From assembly GCF_000337735.1 (NCBI RefSeq), contig NZ_AOHX01000029.1, positions 51,659 through 115,658 on the forward strand: 64,000 nucleotides of DNA, given 5' to 3'. This document shows, piece by piece, positions 46,079 through 54,238 of the stretch (position 1 is its first letter; each line of letters opens with the position of its first letter). The position numbers and the translations under genes are program-made. The stretch is from Natronorubrum sulfidifaciens JCM 14089. Lineage in GTDB: Archaea > Halobacteriota > Halobacteria > Halobacteriales > Natrialbaceae. The notes beneath the pieces were generated by a model, which saw only the letters and a list, made by a program, of their open reading frames with translations, ran no database searches and was not told the origin of the DNA.

Positions 46079-47228
46079 CGCCGCCGTACCGGTGACCCAG
46101 TCCGCAGTTGAGAATTTCACAGCGAGGTATCTCCGATCTCTCGGTTGCCAGGTCGAAATACGAGACAACGAGTGGCAGGTGACTATTCCGGAGGGTGTGG
46201 AAACAGATCTACCGAAAGGCGAACACGCTCTAGTCTGTGGTACCGCCGAAGATCTCGACGAGTCGTACGAGCAACTCCATCCTGAAAGCTCGTTCTTCCA
46301 ATCAGTCCTCGACGACGCAAGCGACCGTGCACCTCTCGGGGGCACCAGGATTGACGCGACTGGCACGGACATTATTGTGCCGGACTGGCTACAGGAGAGT
46401 CCGATCCCAGTATCGGACATCGACTTCACACCCTACTACGATCGAAGCGCACTGGTCGTTCTCTTCCGGGTGTCTGTCGAGACCGTGAGCGAGTATCAAC
46501 AGGAGTTCCTCCGAAGCATCGGTGTCGATGTTCGCTCCAAGGAGATCCTGCCTCACATTGACGAGACGTTTCTAACCTTGACGCAGTCGGAAACTGCTAT
46601 TGTCCCGTCGAGAGATATTGCGGTCAAACCCGAACAGGTAGAGCAACTGGTCGATGCATCTCGGAAAACCCTTCTCTCAGACATACAGCCACAGATCGAT
46701 AAGATCCATCAGGGGGCATCTCGGGCTGCTGACGCCGAACTTGAAGAGTACCGCCAGTTACAACGACAGCGAGAAGAGGAACTCGAAACAAAGATCACTC
46801 ACCTTCGGTCAAGGATTGACGATCTCAACAAGTCGATCGACGACAAGAATCAGACGGAACGAGTTGAGGCACTGAAAGAGCGCCGAGAATGCAAATCGAA
46901 ACTCCAAGAGGTTGAAACCGACCTCAATGAATTACGTCGCCGACGTGAACAAGGATACCCGGATCAACAGCGCGAAATTCGTGACCGACACGGATTAGAA
47001 GTGGTCGTTACTCCCGTCACCGTCACCGAGATTGAGTACGAGCGTGGCGATGCTGCATTCGAATTAACGGATTGCGATTTGACGAGAATATTGACAGTCG
47101 GATATGGTAGCGGGGTTGGTGTGACGGAAGCGGTTGACTGCGACGGCTGTGGGCGATCTCTTTCAGGTGAGAATCCACTTGGAGCGATTGCGAATGGCGT
47201 AAGATGTACAGTATGTAGGGATAGCTGA
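46071..47228 (+). CDS. Coiled-coil zinc protein paired with the SNF2 helicase
   Basis: The 385-residue protein is not a recognised family. N-terminal alpha/beta region (residues 1-190), a long charged coiled coil (about 195-290: QLQRQREEELETKITHLR), and a C-terminal domain ending in CDGCGRSL...RCTVC, a four-cysteine zinc finger. Its ATG 46071 overlaps the helicase stop. The layout resembles the accessory and C-terminal parts of RapA-like helicases split into a separate chain. Start by translational coupling; the ORF upstream extension is ignored. Confidence 0.65.
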   Translation: MTDAAVPVTQSAVENFTARYLRSLGCQVEIRDNEWQVTIPEGVETDLPKGEHALVCGTAEDLDESYEQLHPESSFFQSVLDDASDRAPLGGTRIDATGTDIIVPDWLQESPIPVSDIDFTPYYDRSALVVLFRVSVETVSEYQQEFLRSIGVDVRSKEILPHIDETFLTLTQSETAIVPSRDIAVKPEQVEQLVDASRKTLLSDIQPQIDKIHQGASRAADAELEEYRQLQRQREEELETKITHLRSRIDDLNKSIDDKNQTERVEALKERRECKSKLQEVETDLNELRRRREQGYPDQQREIRDRHGLEVVVTPVTVTEIEYERGDAAFELTDCDLTRILTVGYGSGVGVTEAVDCDGCGRSLSGENPLGAIANGVRCTVCRDS

Positions 47229-47276
47229 TCGATGGCGCATAAACTATGTTTCTATCTTTGACTTTTGTTCACATAT

Positions 47277-48407
47277 TTACAATGGATAAAAATAGGTAGG
47301 GCGAAAACCTGGTGATAACCCCCACTGTTGGTGACCGTCTAATGTCTCAAAGAAAGTAGTTCTATGCTTGTCATAGAAGGCATCAGGAAACTGATCCCAG
47401 AAGACCATACAGCAGAGATTAACAAAGATACTGGCAAGGGAATGGTAGATCTGCTCGTTGTGTGCAGTTGGATTCCGAACATTGCTCAAAAAAGAATAAA
47501 AATCATTTTCACTATCATGATACCTCAGATTTTCCATGATAGTGTCCATTTGGTCACCTAAGATATAATGGAGGTTTTTCTTTGTTTCATCGTCAAAATG
47601 CTCAATCTCACCTAATGCTTCTTTTGTAGCTGGTTCAGCATACTCTTTCTGCCACATAGGGAGTATCTCCCAGAACCGTGCTATTCTTCTGTTGACGTAT
47701 CCACTAATGCGGACCTCATCTTCATACACCCGTCTCAGTCCCTCCTTGTCTTCGTCAGATATATGCTCATTCTTTTCAATATGTTCAAAGCTGGGATCAA
47801 TAAATCTATCCTTTAACGTACCATCTTTGTTGAGCGCTTTACATCGTCTACGAAGAAGTCCTTCTAACACAGATGTAGCCATACGTGTAAGAATCCTAAA
47901 AGAATCAGTAAATATTGCGCTATAGCTTGGATTGTATTCTATCGCTGCATGTGATGGCACGTCTATCCCCCTTGCCACTAGCGACTCTTCTCTTTTTACC
48001 AAGAGACTTATTTGGAGTAGTGTGCTTAAATCTCGAAGAATATCTGAATCAAAGCGTGTCATTGAAAAAGAACCGTAATCATCACCTGTAACTTGGATAT
48101 GGTTGTGTATTCCAACCAAGCATCCTGTCCATGCCCAGTACTGAAAATGATCCTCATTGATTTCAGCGTCTGGTGTTCGCAGTGTAATATCGCACAGAAA
48201 CTTCGGGAGGTAACGAAGCTCGTCTAATGAAAGCATGTATGCAGTTCGATCTGAGAGAAGAACTCGCCTCCTTAAACGGGGACGAAAAGCATCAACACCA
48301 TCATTTTCGCTGTTTCGCTCATTCTGTGCTTCTTGGGTGTATTTTTCTACTCTTTCAGCGAAGTTGTCAATATTAGAACAGTCCCACTCATCCCCTCCTT
48401 CAGACAT
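47277..48407 (-). CDS. HEPN-like protein (RNPTAH motif)
   Basis: The 376-residue, mostly helical protein contains FLSNVRNPTAHNEQ near residues 320-333; R-N-P-T-A-H fits the Rx4-6H catalytic signature of HEPN ribonucleases, preceded by helices as in that fold. Base composition is clearly AT-richer than neighbours, a sign of separate acquisition. ATG 48407 (MSEGGDEWD) is chosen, as the frame beyond it is not similar in style. It converges on the SNF2/coiled-coil operon. If active, it would cut RNA and act as an abortive-infection effector; this is inference. Confidence 0.5.
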   Translation of the reverse strand: MSEGGDEWDCSNIDNFAERVEKYTQEAQNERNSENDGVDAFRPRLRRRVLLSDRTAYMLSLDELRYLPKFLCDITLRTPDAEINEDHFQYWAWTGCLVGIHNHIQVTGDDYGSFSMTRFDSDILRDLSTLLQISLLVKREESLVARGIDVPSHAAIEYNPSYSAIFTDSFRILTRMATSVLEGLLRRRCKALNKDGTLKDRFIDPSFEHIEKNEHISDEDKEGLRRVYEDEVRISGYVNRRIARFWEILPMWQKEYAEPATKEALGEIEHFDDETKKNLHYILGDQMDTIMENLRYHDSENDFYSFLSNVRNPTAHNEQIYHSLASIFVNLCCMVFWDQFPDAFYDKHRTTFFETLDGHQQWGLSPGFRPTYFYPL

Positions 48408-48897
48408 TTTAAAACTGTAGGATCTGTGACTACATAGTATTTTCTCAAAGCAGATGCTAACTAGATAGCTGTACTTACCGCACAGGGTGCTAAGCCTATC
48501 ATGTTCTAAGGGTTTCAACAGAGCCACACCCCTCAGTGTAAGTGGATCAGCATCATGAATGCCCTTTGGAGGGGTGTTACCTTCAGAGTGGTTGGTAAAA
48601 GTGTAGTCGAGTTAGTGCCACATCAGACCTGAACTGGTATAAATAACCGATAGACGCGACAAACACAAATCTAGCGATTCACGATGGAAGCACTACTAGT
48701 TCTGGCTGATGGATCTGAAGTATTCAAGCAGGTGCTAAAGAAGGCACACGAGCAAGGAATATTTCCCCGCCAGAACATGCCACCCAGTCGGCGTGTCTTG
48801 GTTAGCTACATGTATTGCGCCGGTTGATCGTTCCGGCAGATCGAGCCGTTCGTTGATTTTACGAACGTATAAGGGAGCTACTCCCACGTCGACAAGC
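48408..48897. other. Intergenic region with a TATA box
   Basis: AT-rich stretch between the HEPN-like gene (minus) and the exonuclease-like gene (plus). GGTATAAATAACC (about 48635-48647) is a good TATA box for rightward transcription, 37 bases before ATG 48684. A 47-codon ORF (48684-48827) follows it. Confidence 0.5.
48684..48827 (+). CDS. Possible 47-residue protein
   Basis: The ORF starts MEALLVLADGSEVFKQVLKK and ends at TGA 48825. It follows a TATA box at a distance suited to a short leader. No family is recognised and the ORF may be a gene remnant. Confidence 0.3.
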   Translation: MEALLVLADGSEVFKQVLKKAHEQGIFPRQNMPPSRRVLVSYMYCAG

Positions 48898-49569
48898 ATG
48901 CGGTATACTAACCGGATAAAACAGACTGTTGCCGATCCGTCTCCTGCCGGAGAGGGTGGCGAAATCGCTCTCGATATAGAAGCAATCAACATCGTTGAGA
49001 AACCAGATCTCAACTTCGACGACGCGTCTCACTGGTCCGTGTTCTGTGTTTCACTCGCACATCGACCAGAAGGTTCCAATGCTGTCGATACTCGTGTGTT
49101 GTGGCGACAAGGTCCCACAGTTTGTGATGAGCTTGAATTGATTGACCGAGTTACTGATTGGATCCGCGATCGGTCACCGGAGTTGCTCCTCACGTACAAC
49201 GGCAAATCGTACGCCCTGCCGATTCTGCGCCATCGGGCGTCCGTTACTAGCAAGGAGTGCCCGGGAAGCCACGTTGTAGAGGCAGATTTGGATATGCTGC
49301 TCGACTCTATCCGTCATGAGGATCTGTTCCCGAGTGTACGTGAACGATATAACCGAAACGTCTCACTCGAATCTGCACTCAAGGATAACGGAATCGAGAC
49401 TCCGACAGTAGAACTTGATGGACGAGAGGTGTCGGGGGAGGACATGCCCGTGCTGGGGCTTAGGATCCTTCGTGATGAGGCAACGGATGAAGAACTCAAA
49501 GCGGTGGCGGAGTACGCAAAATCAGATGTAAAGCAGCTGGTCACACTACGTGATTCGTTGAGCGAGTAA
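48898..49569 (+). CDS. DEDD (PolB-type) 3'-5' exonuclease-like protein
   Basis: The 223-residue RNase H-fold protein: ALDIEAINI gives the D-x-E of motif Exo I, LLTYNGKSYALPILRHR resembles Exo II (N-x3-D replaced by N-x-K-x-Y-ALP), and EYAKSDVKQL gives the final Y-x3-D of Exo III. It shares VSGEDM and the same order of blocks with the gene at 52735. Predicted to degrade single-stranded DNA or RNA ends; the altered Exo II leaves activity uncertain. ATG 48898 precedes the fold directly. Confidence 0.65.
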   Translation: MRYTNRIKQTVADPSPAGEGGEIALDIEAINIVEKPDLNFDDASHWSVFCVSLAHRPEGSNAVDTRVLWRQGPTVCDELELIDRVTDWIRDRSPELLLTYNGKSYALPILRHRASVTSKECPGSHVVEADLDMLLDSIRHEDLFPSVRERYNRNVSLESALKDNGIETPTVELDGREVSGEDMPVLGLRILRDEATDEELKAVAEYAKSDVKQLVTLRDSLSE

Positions 49570-49748
49570 ATCGAGTTCAATCATATGGGGAGGATGTGTT
49601 GAAACACACATAGTGGCCGGTCTGCTGAATAAACAGCGTTTATGAGTCACTCCGCATTACCGAACGGTTTCACATCTTGACTGCTGTGCGATCACGCAGA
49701 ATCGCTTACCAATAAAACGCGAGTCGAAAAAGTCACACAACAGTAATA

Positions 49749-51479
49749 ATGTCTCAGACAAAAGAATTGGCTCAACGCATACATCGCATGTCTGAACAGC
49801 AAACATTTAGTGAGGAATCCGCCCCCACAGAAGCCCTGGTGTTCTATAGACCCATCAAGGTCGATACGCGTGGTATTCCTCAGCCAGACGTTACGCGCAT
49901 ACCTCAGGCTGCCGAAGTCGACAAACTTCTCACTCACATTAAAGAAGACAAGCTGAAGTATCCAACCAGCCTTGAGCATGCGAAGATGGGCGAGGTTGCT
50001 TTCGACTACGCCGTCGACATCGTAGAATCAGGGACGGACAAGAAGACGAACGTCAAACTCTTTCTCGCCAATTTTTGCGACTCTCTTCAATCCAAGCAGC
50101 GAACGAAAAACAAGTACGCGATGTTGGTCTGCTACGAGACCGACTTCCTGCTCGCACACGTCAAAGCAGAACGTGGGATGTCAATCCAAGAGGAGAGTGG
50201 CGACGTGGAACTCGTCCGTCGGTTTCTCGACGTCGATAACATCCTCAGTGCTGCCTACTTCGAAGGCTTGGAAGACGAGATTATGTTCTCACACTTCACC
50301 GATACGGACTCTGGTTCGTTCCGTGACTTCCTCGGCGTCTCTGAGAAACGGTTCAACTACCGCCGGAAGAACATCCAAATCATCTGCTACTACGAGAATA
50401 AGAGCGGTATCGAATGCAAGTTCGAATTCAGCAACGACCAGATGGAAGAACGGTGGCTCGGGCAAGGATCGCTTGAGTTCTCGAATGGGAAGTTTAGTCT
50501 CTCAAACGGCCACTCACACAACATTAAGGAAATCCGTTGGGGCCGTGATTCTTACGAGACATTGCAGAGCTTCATGAGCGAGTTCAAGGAGTACAGCTAC
50601 GAACTCGATGGACAAGCTCGCCGATACAACGATTTGAAACGGCTTCCCGGTGACGATGTCCCCTCGGCCTACAGCGACGACGTGAACTTAACCGATTACA
50701 AGAGCGAGGTCATCATCAAGGACGAAGACGGCGAGCCAGAGGTACAGCCGAAGGGGGAAGTTCCTGACCATATACATGTGTTGTATGCAAACAATTCAAT
50801 CGCGTTGAGTGCTGACTTCGCGGAAGACATCTTCCGTGACCTGATCGACACTGCCGACTTTTCTCTATACCATCCATCGGAGTCGTTCGCATCAGAAGAG
50901 TTCGAACTCAACGGACTCTCTCTTCTGAACATCGACAAGGCTGAAATTGCCTCTGAGAGAGCCTCGTTGCTCGCAACCATCCATAATCACTTGGACAACG
51001 CCACGGGGCAGACGGTGCGCCGCTGCCTAGGGTTCATCTTCCTTCATGTGCTCACCGAATCAGACTGTGTCAGTGTTGGCTTCAAAAACGGCATCAAGGA
51101 ACTCATCAACCTGAATCACGGAGCAACCCGCCAACACGATGTTGTGACGACGAAGGAGCAAGAGGGTGATGGGTTGATTGAGTACAAGGACAAGGACGAC
51201 CTCAGTAAAGAGGACACTGCAGCCAGTATCGTCGAGAACATAGAAAAAGAAGGTCGGAACTACGATGAGAAGCTGTTCTTGTGGGGTGTGGACGAGGACA
51301 CTCGGCGTATCGACGGTTTGCGGAAGCAGAAGTGGGGGGACGACCGCGTATCCGGAGTTCAGCGCCACGTGCTTGACCGACTGGCCGATCGAGACGTAGA
51401 ATACACAGATTTCGAGTTATTGAACCTCCCAATCGGTGACGAGCAGGAACGGTGCATCATCGTCGGTATTCTTCACTAG
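49749..51479 (+). CDS. Large hypothetical protein of the defence region
   Basis: The 576-residue acidic soluble protein starts MSQTKELAQRIHRMSEQQ. Helical N-terminal part, a middle region of alternating strands (VDNILSAAYFEGLEDEIMF), and a late segment RCLGFIFLHVLTESDCVSV. No catalytic motif I can name. It lies in the defence cargo, monocistronic, with a TATA-free short leader (AACAGTAATA). Probably a defence or mobility protein of unknown class. Confidence 0.55.
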   Translation: MSQTKELAQRIHRMSEQQTFSEESAPTEALVFYRPIKVDTRGIPQPDVTRIPQAAEVDKLLTHIKEDKLKYPTSLEHAKMGEVAFDYAVDIVESGTDKKTNVKLFLANFCDSLQSKQRTKNKYAMLVCYETDFLLAHVKAERGMSIQEESGDVELVRRFLDVDNILSAAYFEGLEDEIMFSHFTDTDSGSFRDFLGVSEKRFNYRRKNIQIICYYENKSGIECKFEFSNDQMEERWLGQGSLEFSNGKFSLSNGHSHNIKEIRWGRDSYETLQSFMSEFKEYSYELDGQARRYNDLKRLPGDDVPSAYSDDVNLTDYKSEVIIKDEDGEPEVQPKGEVPDHIHVLYANNSIALSADFAEDIFRDLIDTADFSLYHPSESFASEEFELNGLSLLNIDKAEIASERASLLATIHNHLDNATGQTVRRCLGFIFLHVLTESDCVSVGFKNGIKELINLNHGATRQHDVVTTKEQEGDGLIEYKDKDDLSKEDTAASIVENIEKEGRNYDEKLFLWGVDEDTRRIDGLRKQKWGDDRVSGVQRHVLDRLADRDVEYTDFELLNLPIGDEQERCIIVGILH

Positions 51480-51589
51480 CAGTGACGTACCAACGGTCGC
51501 ACGGTTCGCAATAGAAGTTCAAGTGGGATGCGTTGGTCGCTCGGTTCGTACTTACCGACAATCTGTTGCGGCTGGGCTGTCGGTTCAGC

Positions 51590-51724
51590 TCAACCTCCGT
51601 TTTTCGGTTGCTCGTCACCGGTCATCAATCTCTGCATCCCGGCTAACATCCACTCGAACAGCACCGCCGTTGCTGCGATAGGTACACTGTGCCTGCGACC
51701 GTCATCACTGCGCAGTGTTTCCAT
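51590..51724 (-). CDS. Possible 44-residue protein
   Basis: METLRSDDGRRHSVPIAATA continues with an amphipathic segment VLFEWMLAGMQRLM and a short charged tail. The start (ATG 51724) follows a TGA of another short frame by one base, suggesting a chain of small coupled genes. Unrecognised. Confidence 0.4.
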   Translation of the reverse strand: METLRSDDGRRHSVPIAATAVLFEWMLAGMQRLMTGDEQPKNGG

Positions 51725-51992
51725 CTCAACGCCCCTTACTGTCCTCCATCACCTGATTCGGGGTGTAGAACTCACATACCAGATTCCGATACCATCAAAG
51801 TGATCTCACACTCCACTAACTGATGTACGTTGCTTCACTGCCACAAGCGGTGCAGTGACCGTTCACATCCTCCCTGTATGCCAGATACTAGTGTTCATAA
51901 GTGTAAGAGGCAGGCAGAATTTCACACACGCAGTTCATCGCCGTTCTGTTCCACCCGCCCGGAATTGACAAGTCGGACACTACAGGACACAG

Positions 51993-52094
51993 TCAAGAGC
52001 GGGATGGACAGGTCGTCGCTAGTTTCATCGACACTACACTACCCCGTTCCTCGATGTACAGTTCGATAAGTTTCAAAGTGGTCCCGTTCGGCAT
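51993..52094 (-). CDS. Possible 33-residue protein coupled to the TFB-like gene
   Basis: The TAA of the TFB-like gene overlaps an ATG (TAATG, 52096-52092). The frame reads MPNGTTLKLIELYIEERGSV and ends at TGA 51993. Coupling is the main support. It may be a trace of a longer gene; further in-frame sequence downstream encodes CTACGSE-like zinc-finger text after stops. Confidence 0.35.
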   Translation of the reverse strand: MPNGTTLKLIELYIEERGSVVSMKLATTCPSRS

Positions 52095-52420
52095 TACTGA
52101 GCCGGCACCTCAACGCACTCTACGTTGATCGATTCCATCTCCTCGGCGTGCTCGGCGATGGGCGGGTAGTTGTCGCGGATTGTTCCTCTTGCAATCCCTG
52201 CTGCGTCTGCGATTTCCTGTTGTGTAATGTGTTCGTCACACAGTTGTGCAGCGACGTACAGGGCTGCTGCTCCGACCGACCGGGGTGCTCGCCCCCACGT
52301 CGCAGGATCATCCTCGCAGTCCTGTGCGATTCGGTATGCTATGGTCTGTGTGTCGTATGATGCGCCGACTTTGATTGCGATTGCTTCGATGTGCGTGACT
52401 GGTGATAGTGCTGCCCTCAT
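52094..52420 (-). CDS. One-repeat TFB-like (cyclin fold) protein
   Basis: A 108-residue protein matching the second half of archaeal transcription factor B. GRAPRSVGAAALYVAAQLC and HITQQEIADAAGIARGTIRDNY are the cyclin-repeat and DNA-recognition helices. The zinc ribbon and first repeat are missing, against a usual length near 300. It could bind a BRE or act as a decoy for normal TFB. Start at ATG 52420. Confidence 0.75.
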   Translation of the reverse strand: MRAALSPVTHIEAIAIKVGASYDTQTIAYRIAQDCEDDPATWGRAPRSVGAAALYVAAQLCDEHITQQEIADAAGIARGTIRDNYPPIAEHAEEMESINVECVEVPAQ

Positions 52421-52734
52421 GTGATTCTGTTAGCGTTCACCGGATAAGAGACAGGGCACTCAGTTTCACGTTGACAACTTCGAAGCGGTCGCTGTCCGTG
52501 TAGTGTTCTGGGAAGGTGATCACTCGCGCCCTGGCATCCAAACAGGGCGTACATGTGCTCAAACAGATGTTTCCGGGGTTAAGCCGGCGTGAGAGGTTGC
52601 GAGAGAATCGACTTCAAAGGTTGCAAATCACGGTTGATTGCGGACTCCGTGGAAAACACGCACAACCCCGCTAACCTCCGAGAGAACCAATCAATTTTCC
52701 AAACCTACTTGACGATCGTCGTGAGCGAGATTAC
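52421..52734. other. Intergenic region with one GTTGACAA motif
   Basis: 314 bp between divergent genes; GTTGACAA at 52470. Nothing else is recognised. Confidence 0.45.
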
Positions 52735-53373
52735 ATGTCTCAAGAACAGCGTTTCGCGCTCGATATCGAAACAATACCGACGTGTGACAATCCGGATTTC
52801 GGCGATCCTTCAAATTGGAGTCCATTCGCAGTCGTTCTCGCGCATGAATGGGGTGATACTGCGGACGTTTCCGTGCTCTTCCGAAACGGCGATTCACTCG
52901 AATCTGAAGCCAGGTTATACACTCGTTCGCTCAATTGGGTTGCTACGCGTCTTGCCGCGGAATCCGTCGGTATACTCACGTACAATGGCGCGGAATATGA
53001 TTTGCCGATCCTCCGTCACAGGTGCGAGACCCTCGACCGTGAGCTCGGAACGTCGCTCTTTGAACGTCTTGAATCACTCGAACAAAGGGCTGAGCACATC
53101 GATTTACTGCAAATGGTGATAGCTCATCAAGGTCACAGGATGTCGATCGACGATGTTCTCGCCATGCTCATGATAGACTATGACGTCCCGCGTTGGCCGG
53201 ACGGCCGGAAAGTCTCGGGGGAAGACATGCTCGATATTGGTCCCCGAATCATCGCACAAGACATCGATCCTGACGTGCTCAATGCTGCGCGGCGATACGC
53301 CACGAGCGATGTCGCACCCCTATTCGACGTGTATGATGCGTTGTTACGGCGTAGGGGTATCGTTGAGGACTAA
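52735..53373 (+). CDS. DEDD (PolB-type) 3'-5' exonuclease-like protein, second copy
   Basis: The 212-residue protein has FALDIETIPT (Exo I D-x-E), ILTYNGAEYDLPILRHR (Exo II, with the N and D of N-x3-D kept) and RRYATSDVAPLF (Exo III Y-x3-D). It is more canonical than the copy at 48898 and shares its KVSGEDM block. Predicted nuclease of the DNA polymerase B exonuclease superfamily, typical in mobile elements. ATG 52735 begins the fold. Confidence 0.75.
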   Translation: MSQEQRFALDIETIPTCDNPDFGDPSNWSPFAVVLAHEWGDTADVSVLFRNGDSLESEARLYTRSLNWVATRLAAESVGILTYNGAEYDLPILRHRCETLDRELGTSLFERLESLEQRAEHIDLLQMVIAHQGHRMSIDDVLAMLMIDYDVPRWPDGRKVSGEDMLDIGPRIIAQDIDPDVLNAARRYATSDVAPLFDVYDALLRRRGIVED

Positions 53374-53377
53374 TCGG

Positions 53378-53596
53378 TCACTCGACCCAGTCGTACTGCT
53401 CTCGGCGTACGATCTCGCTCACCATTGGTTGCGTCATCCCGTACTCATCGGCGATATCGCACTGTGACATCTCCGACCCTGCAGCTAACCGGCGGATTTC
53501 ACGGATCTCGTTGAGTGTGAAGTGTCGGTTTACATCACGCCTGATTTTTGGGTCGCATCTGTCTGATTGATTGGTAACAAGAGAACGAGTACGGGG
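53378..53596 (-). pseudogene. HTH-coding segment without a start codon
   Basis: In the same frame as, and directly after, the stop codon of the gene at 53597-54238, the sequence reads FTLNEIREIRRLAAGSEMSQ, CDIADEYGMTQPMVSEIV and RREQYDWVE to TGA at 53380-53378. It is a clear short HTH of the kind found in mobile-element nucleases and regulators. No ATG, GTG or TTG starts it upstream. Either a remnant, or the C-terminal domain of the upstream gene cut off by TAA. Confidence 0.5.
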
Positions 53597-54238
53597 TTAA
53601 TCCGCGACGCGGACCCCGGCGTCGGAAGCGGGATTGACAACCCAGTTCTCCCCGAACGCCCACGGTTGAAGCGTGGTTTGAGCCGGGTGTTGCGCCGCCT
53701 GTTCTTTCCCTGTCGGTTTGTTCGGATCCCGCCACCTCTCCGTCGTGAACCGAGGGTGTAAATCATCGCGCTGCAGGTCCTCCACAGGCACTGGTTCCCC
53801 GTAGAGTGATTCCTGTACTGACCACCCAATGTGGTTTCGAGGGGCTTCCACGCGCGAGTCACCGGGTTTCTGTCGTGGAACGTCGGCGTACAGTTCTAAC
53901 GTGAGTTGCCCGGTCGCTTCCACACCGATCGGTTCATCGTCTCCTGCGCGTTCGATGACGTGTATCCACAGTTTCTCCGACGTTACCCAGTGACCGATTA
54001 CACGATCGGATTTGTGGATGAGGCCGCGTGCCTTAAGCTTGTGTTTCAAGCCTTCTCGAAGCCCGGATTCGCCCCACGTCCACGCCGCTGGTGGCGGGGC
54101 AAGGTGACGCGTCAAGTTGCTCCAATGCGCTGTTACAAGCGCTTTGCTGCGCTTCGAGAGTTTACCCGCTTGCGTTCGTGTTGCCGTCTTTGGTGTTGTT
54201 GACAATTCAATCACCCCCGGTTGCGCGGAGACGCCCAT
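53597..54238 (-). CDS. Hypothetical protein downstream of the primase fusion
   Basis: A 213-residue basic protein, starting MGVSAQPGVIELSTTPKTAT at ATG 54238, which overlaps the end of the primase gene by 32 bases in another frame. RGLIHKSDRVIGHWVTSEKL and later GQLTLELYADVPR suggest an alpha/beta fold. No family named. Co-transcribed with the primase operon. Confidence 0.5.
   Translation of the reverse strand: MGVSAQPGVIELSTTPKTATRTQAGKLSKRSKALVTAHWSNLTRHLAPPPAAWTWGESGLREGLKHKLKARGLIHKSDRVIGHWVTSEKLWIHVIERAGDDEPIGVEATGQLTLELYADVPRQKPGDSRVEAPRNHIGWSVQESLYGEPVPVEDLQRDDLHPRFTTERWRDPNKPTGKEQAAQHPAQTTLQPWAFGENWVVNPASDAGVRVAD

Noticed and set aside
27947-47228. Calling the cluster a BREX or DISARM system
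   Set aside because: The DUF499 ATPase and the methylase fit parts of BREX, and SNF2 fits part of DISARM, but no PglZ-type phosphatase, no BrxA/BrxB, no DUF1998 helicase or protein and no PLD nuclease were found.
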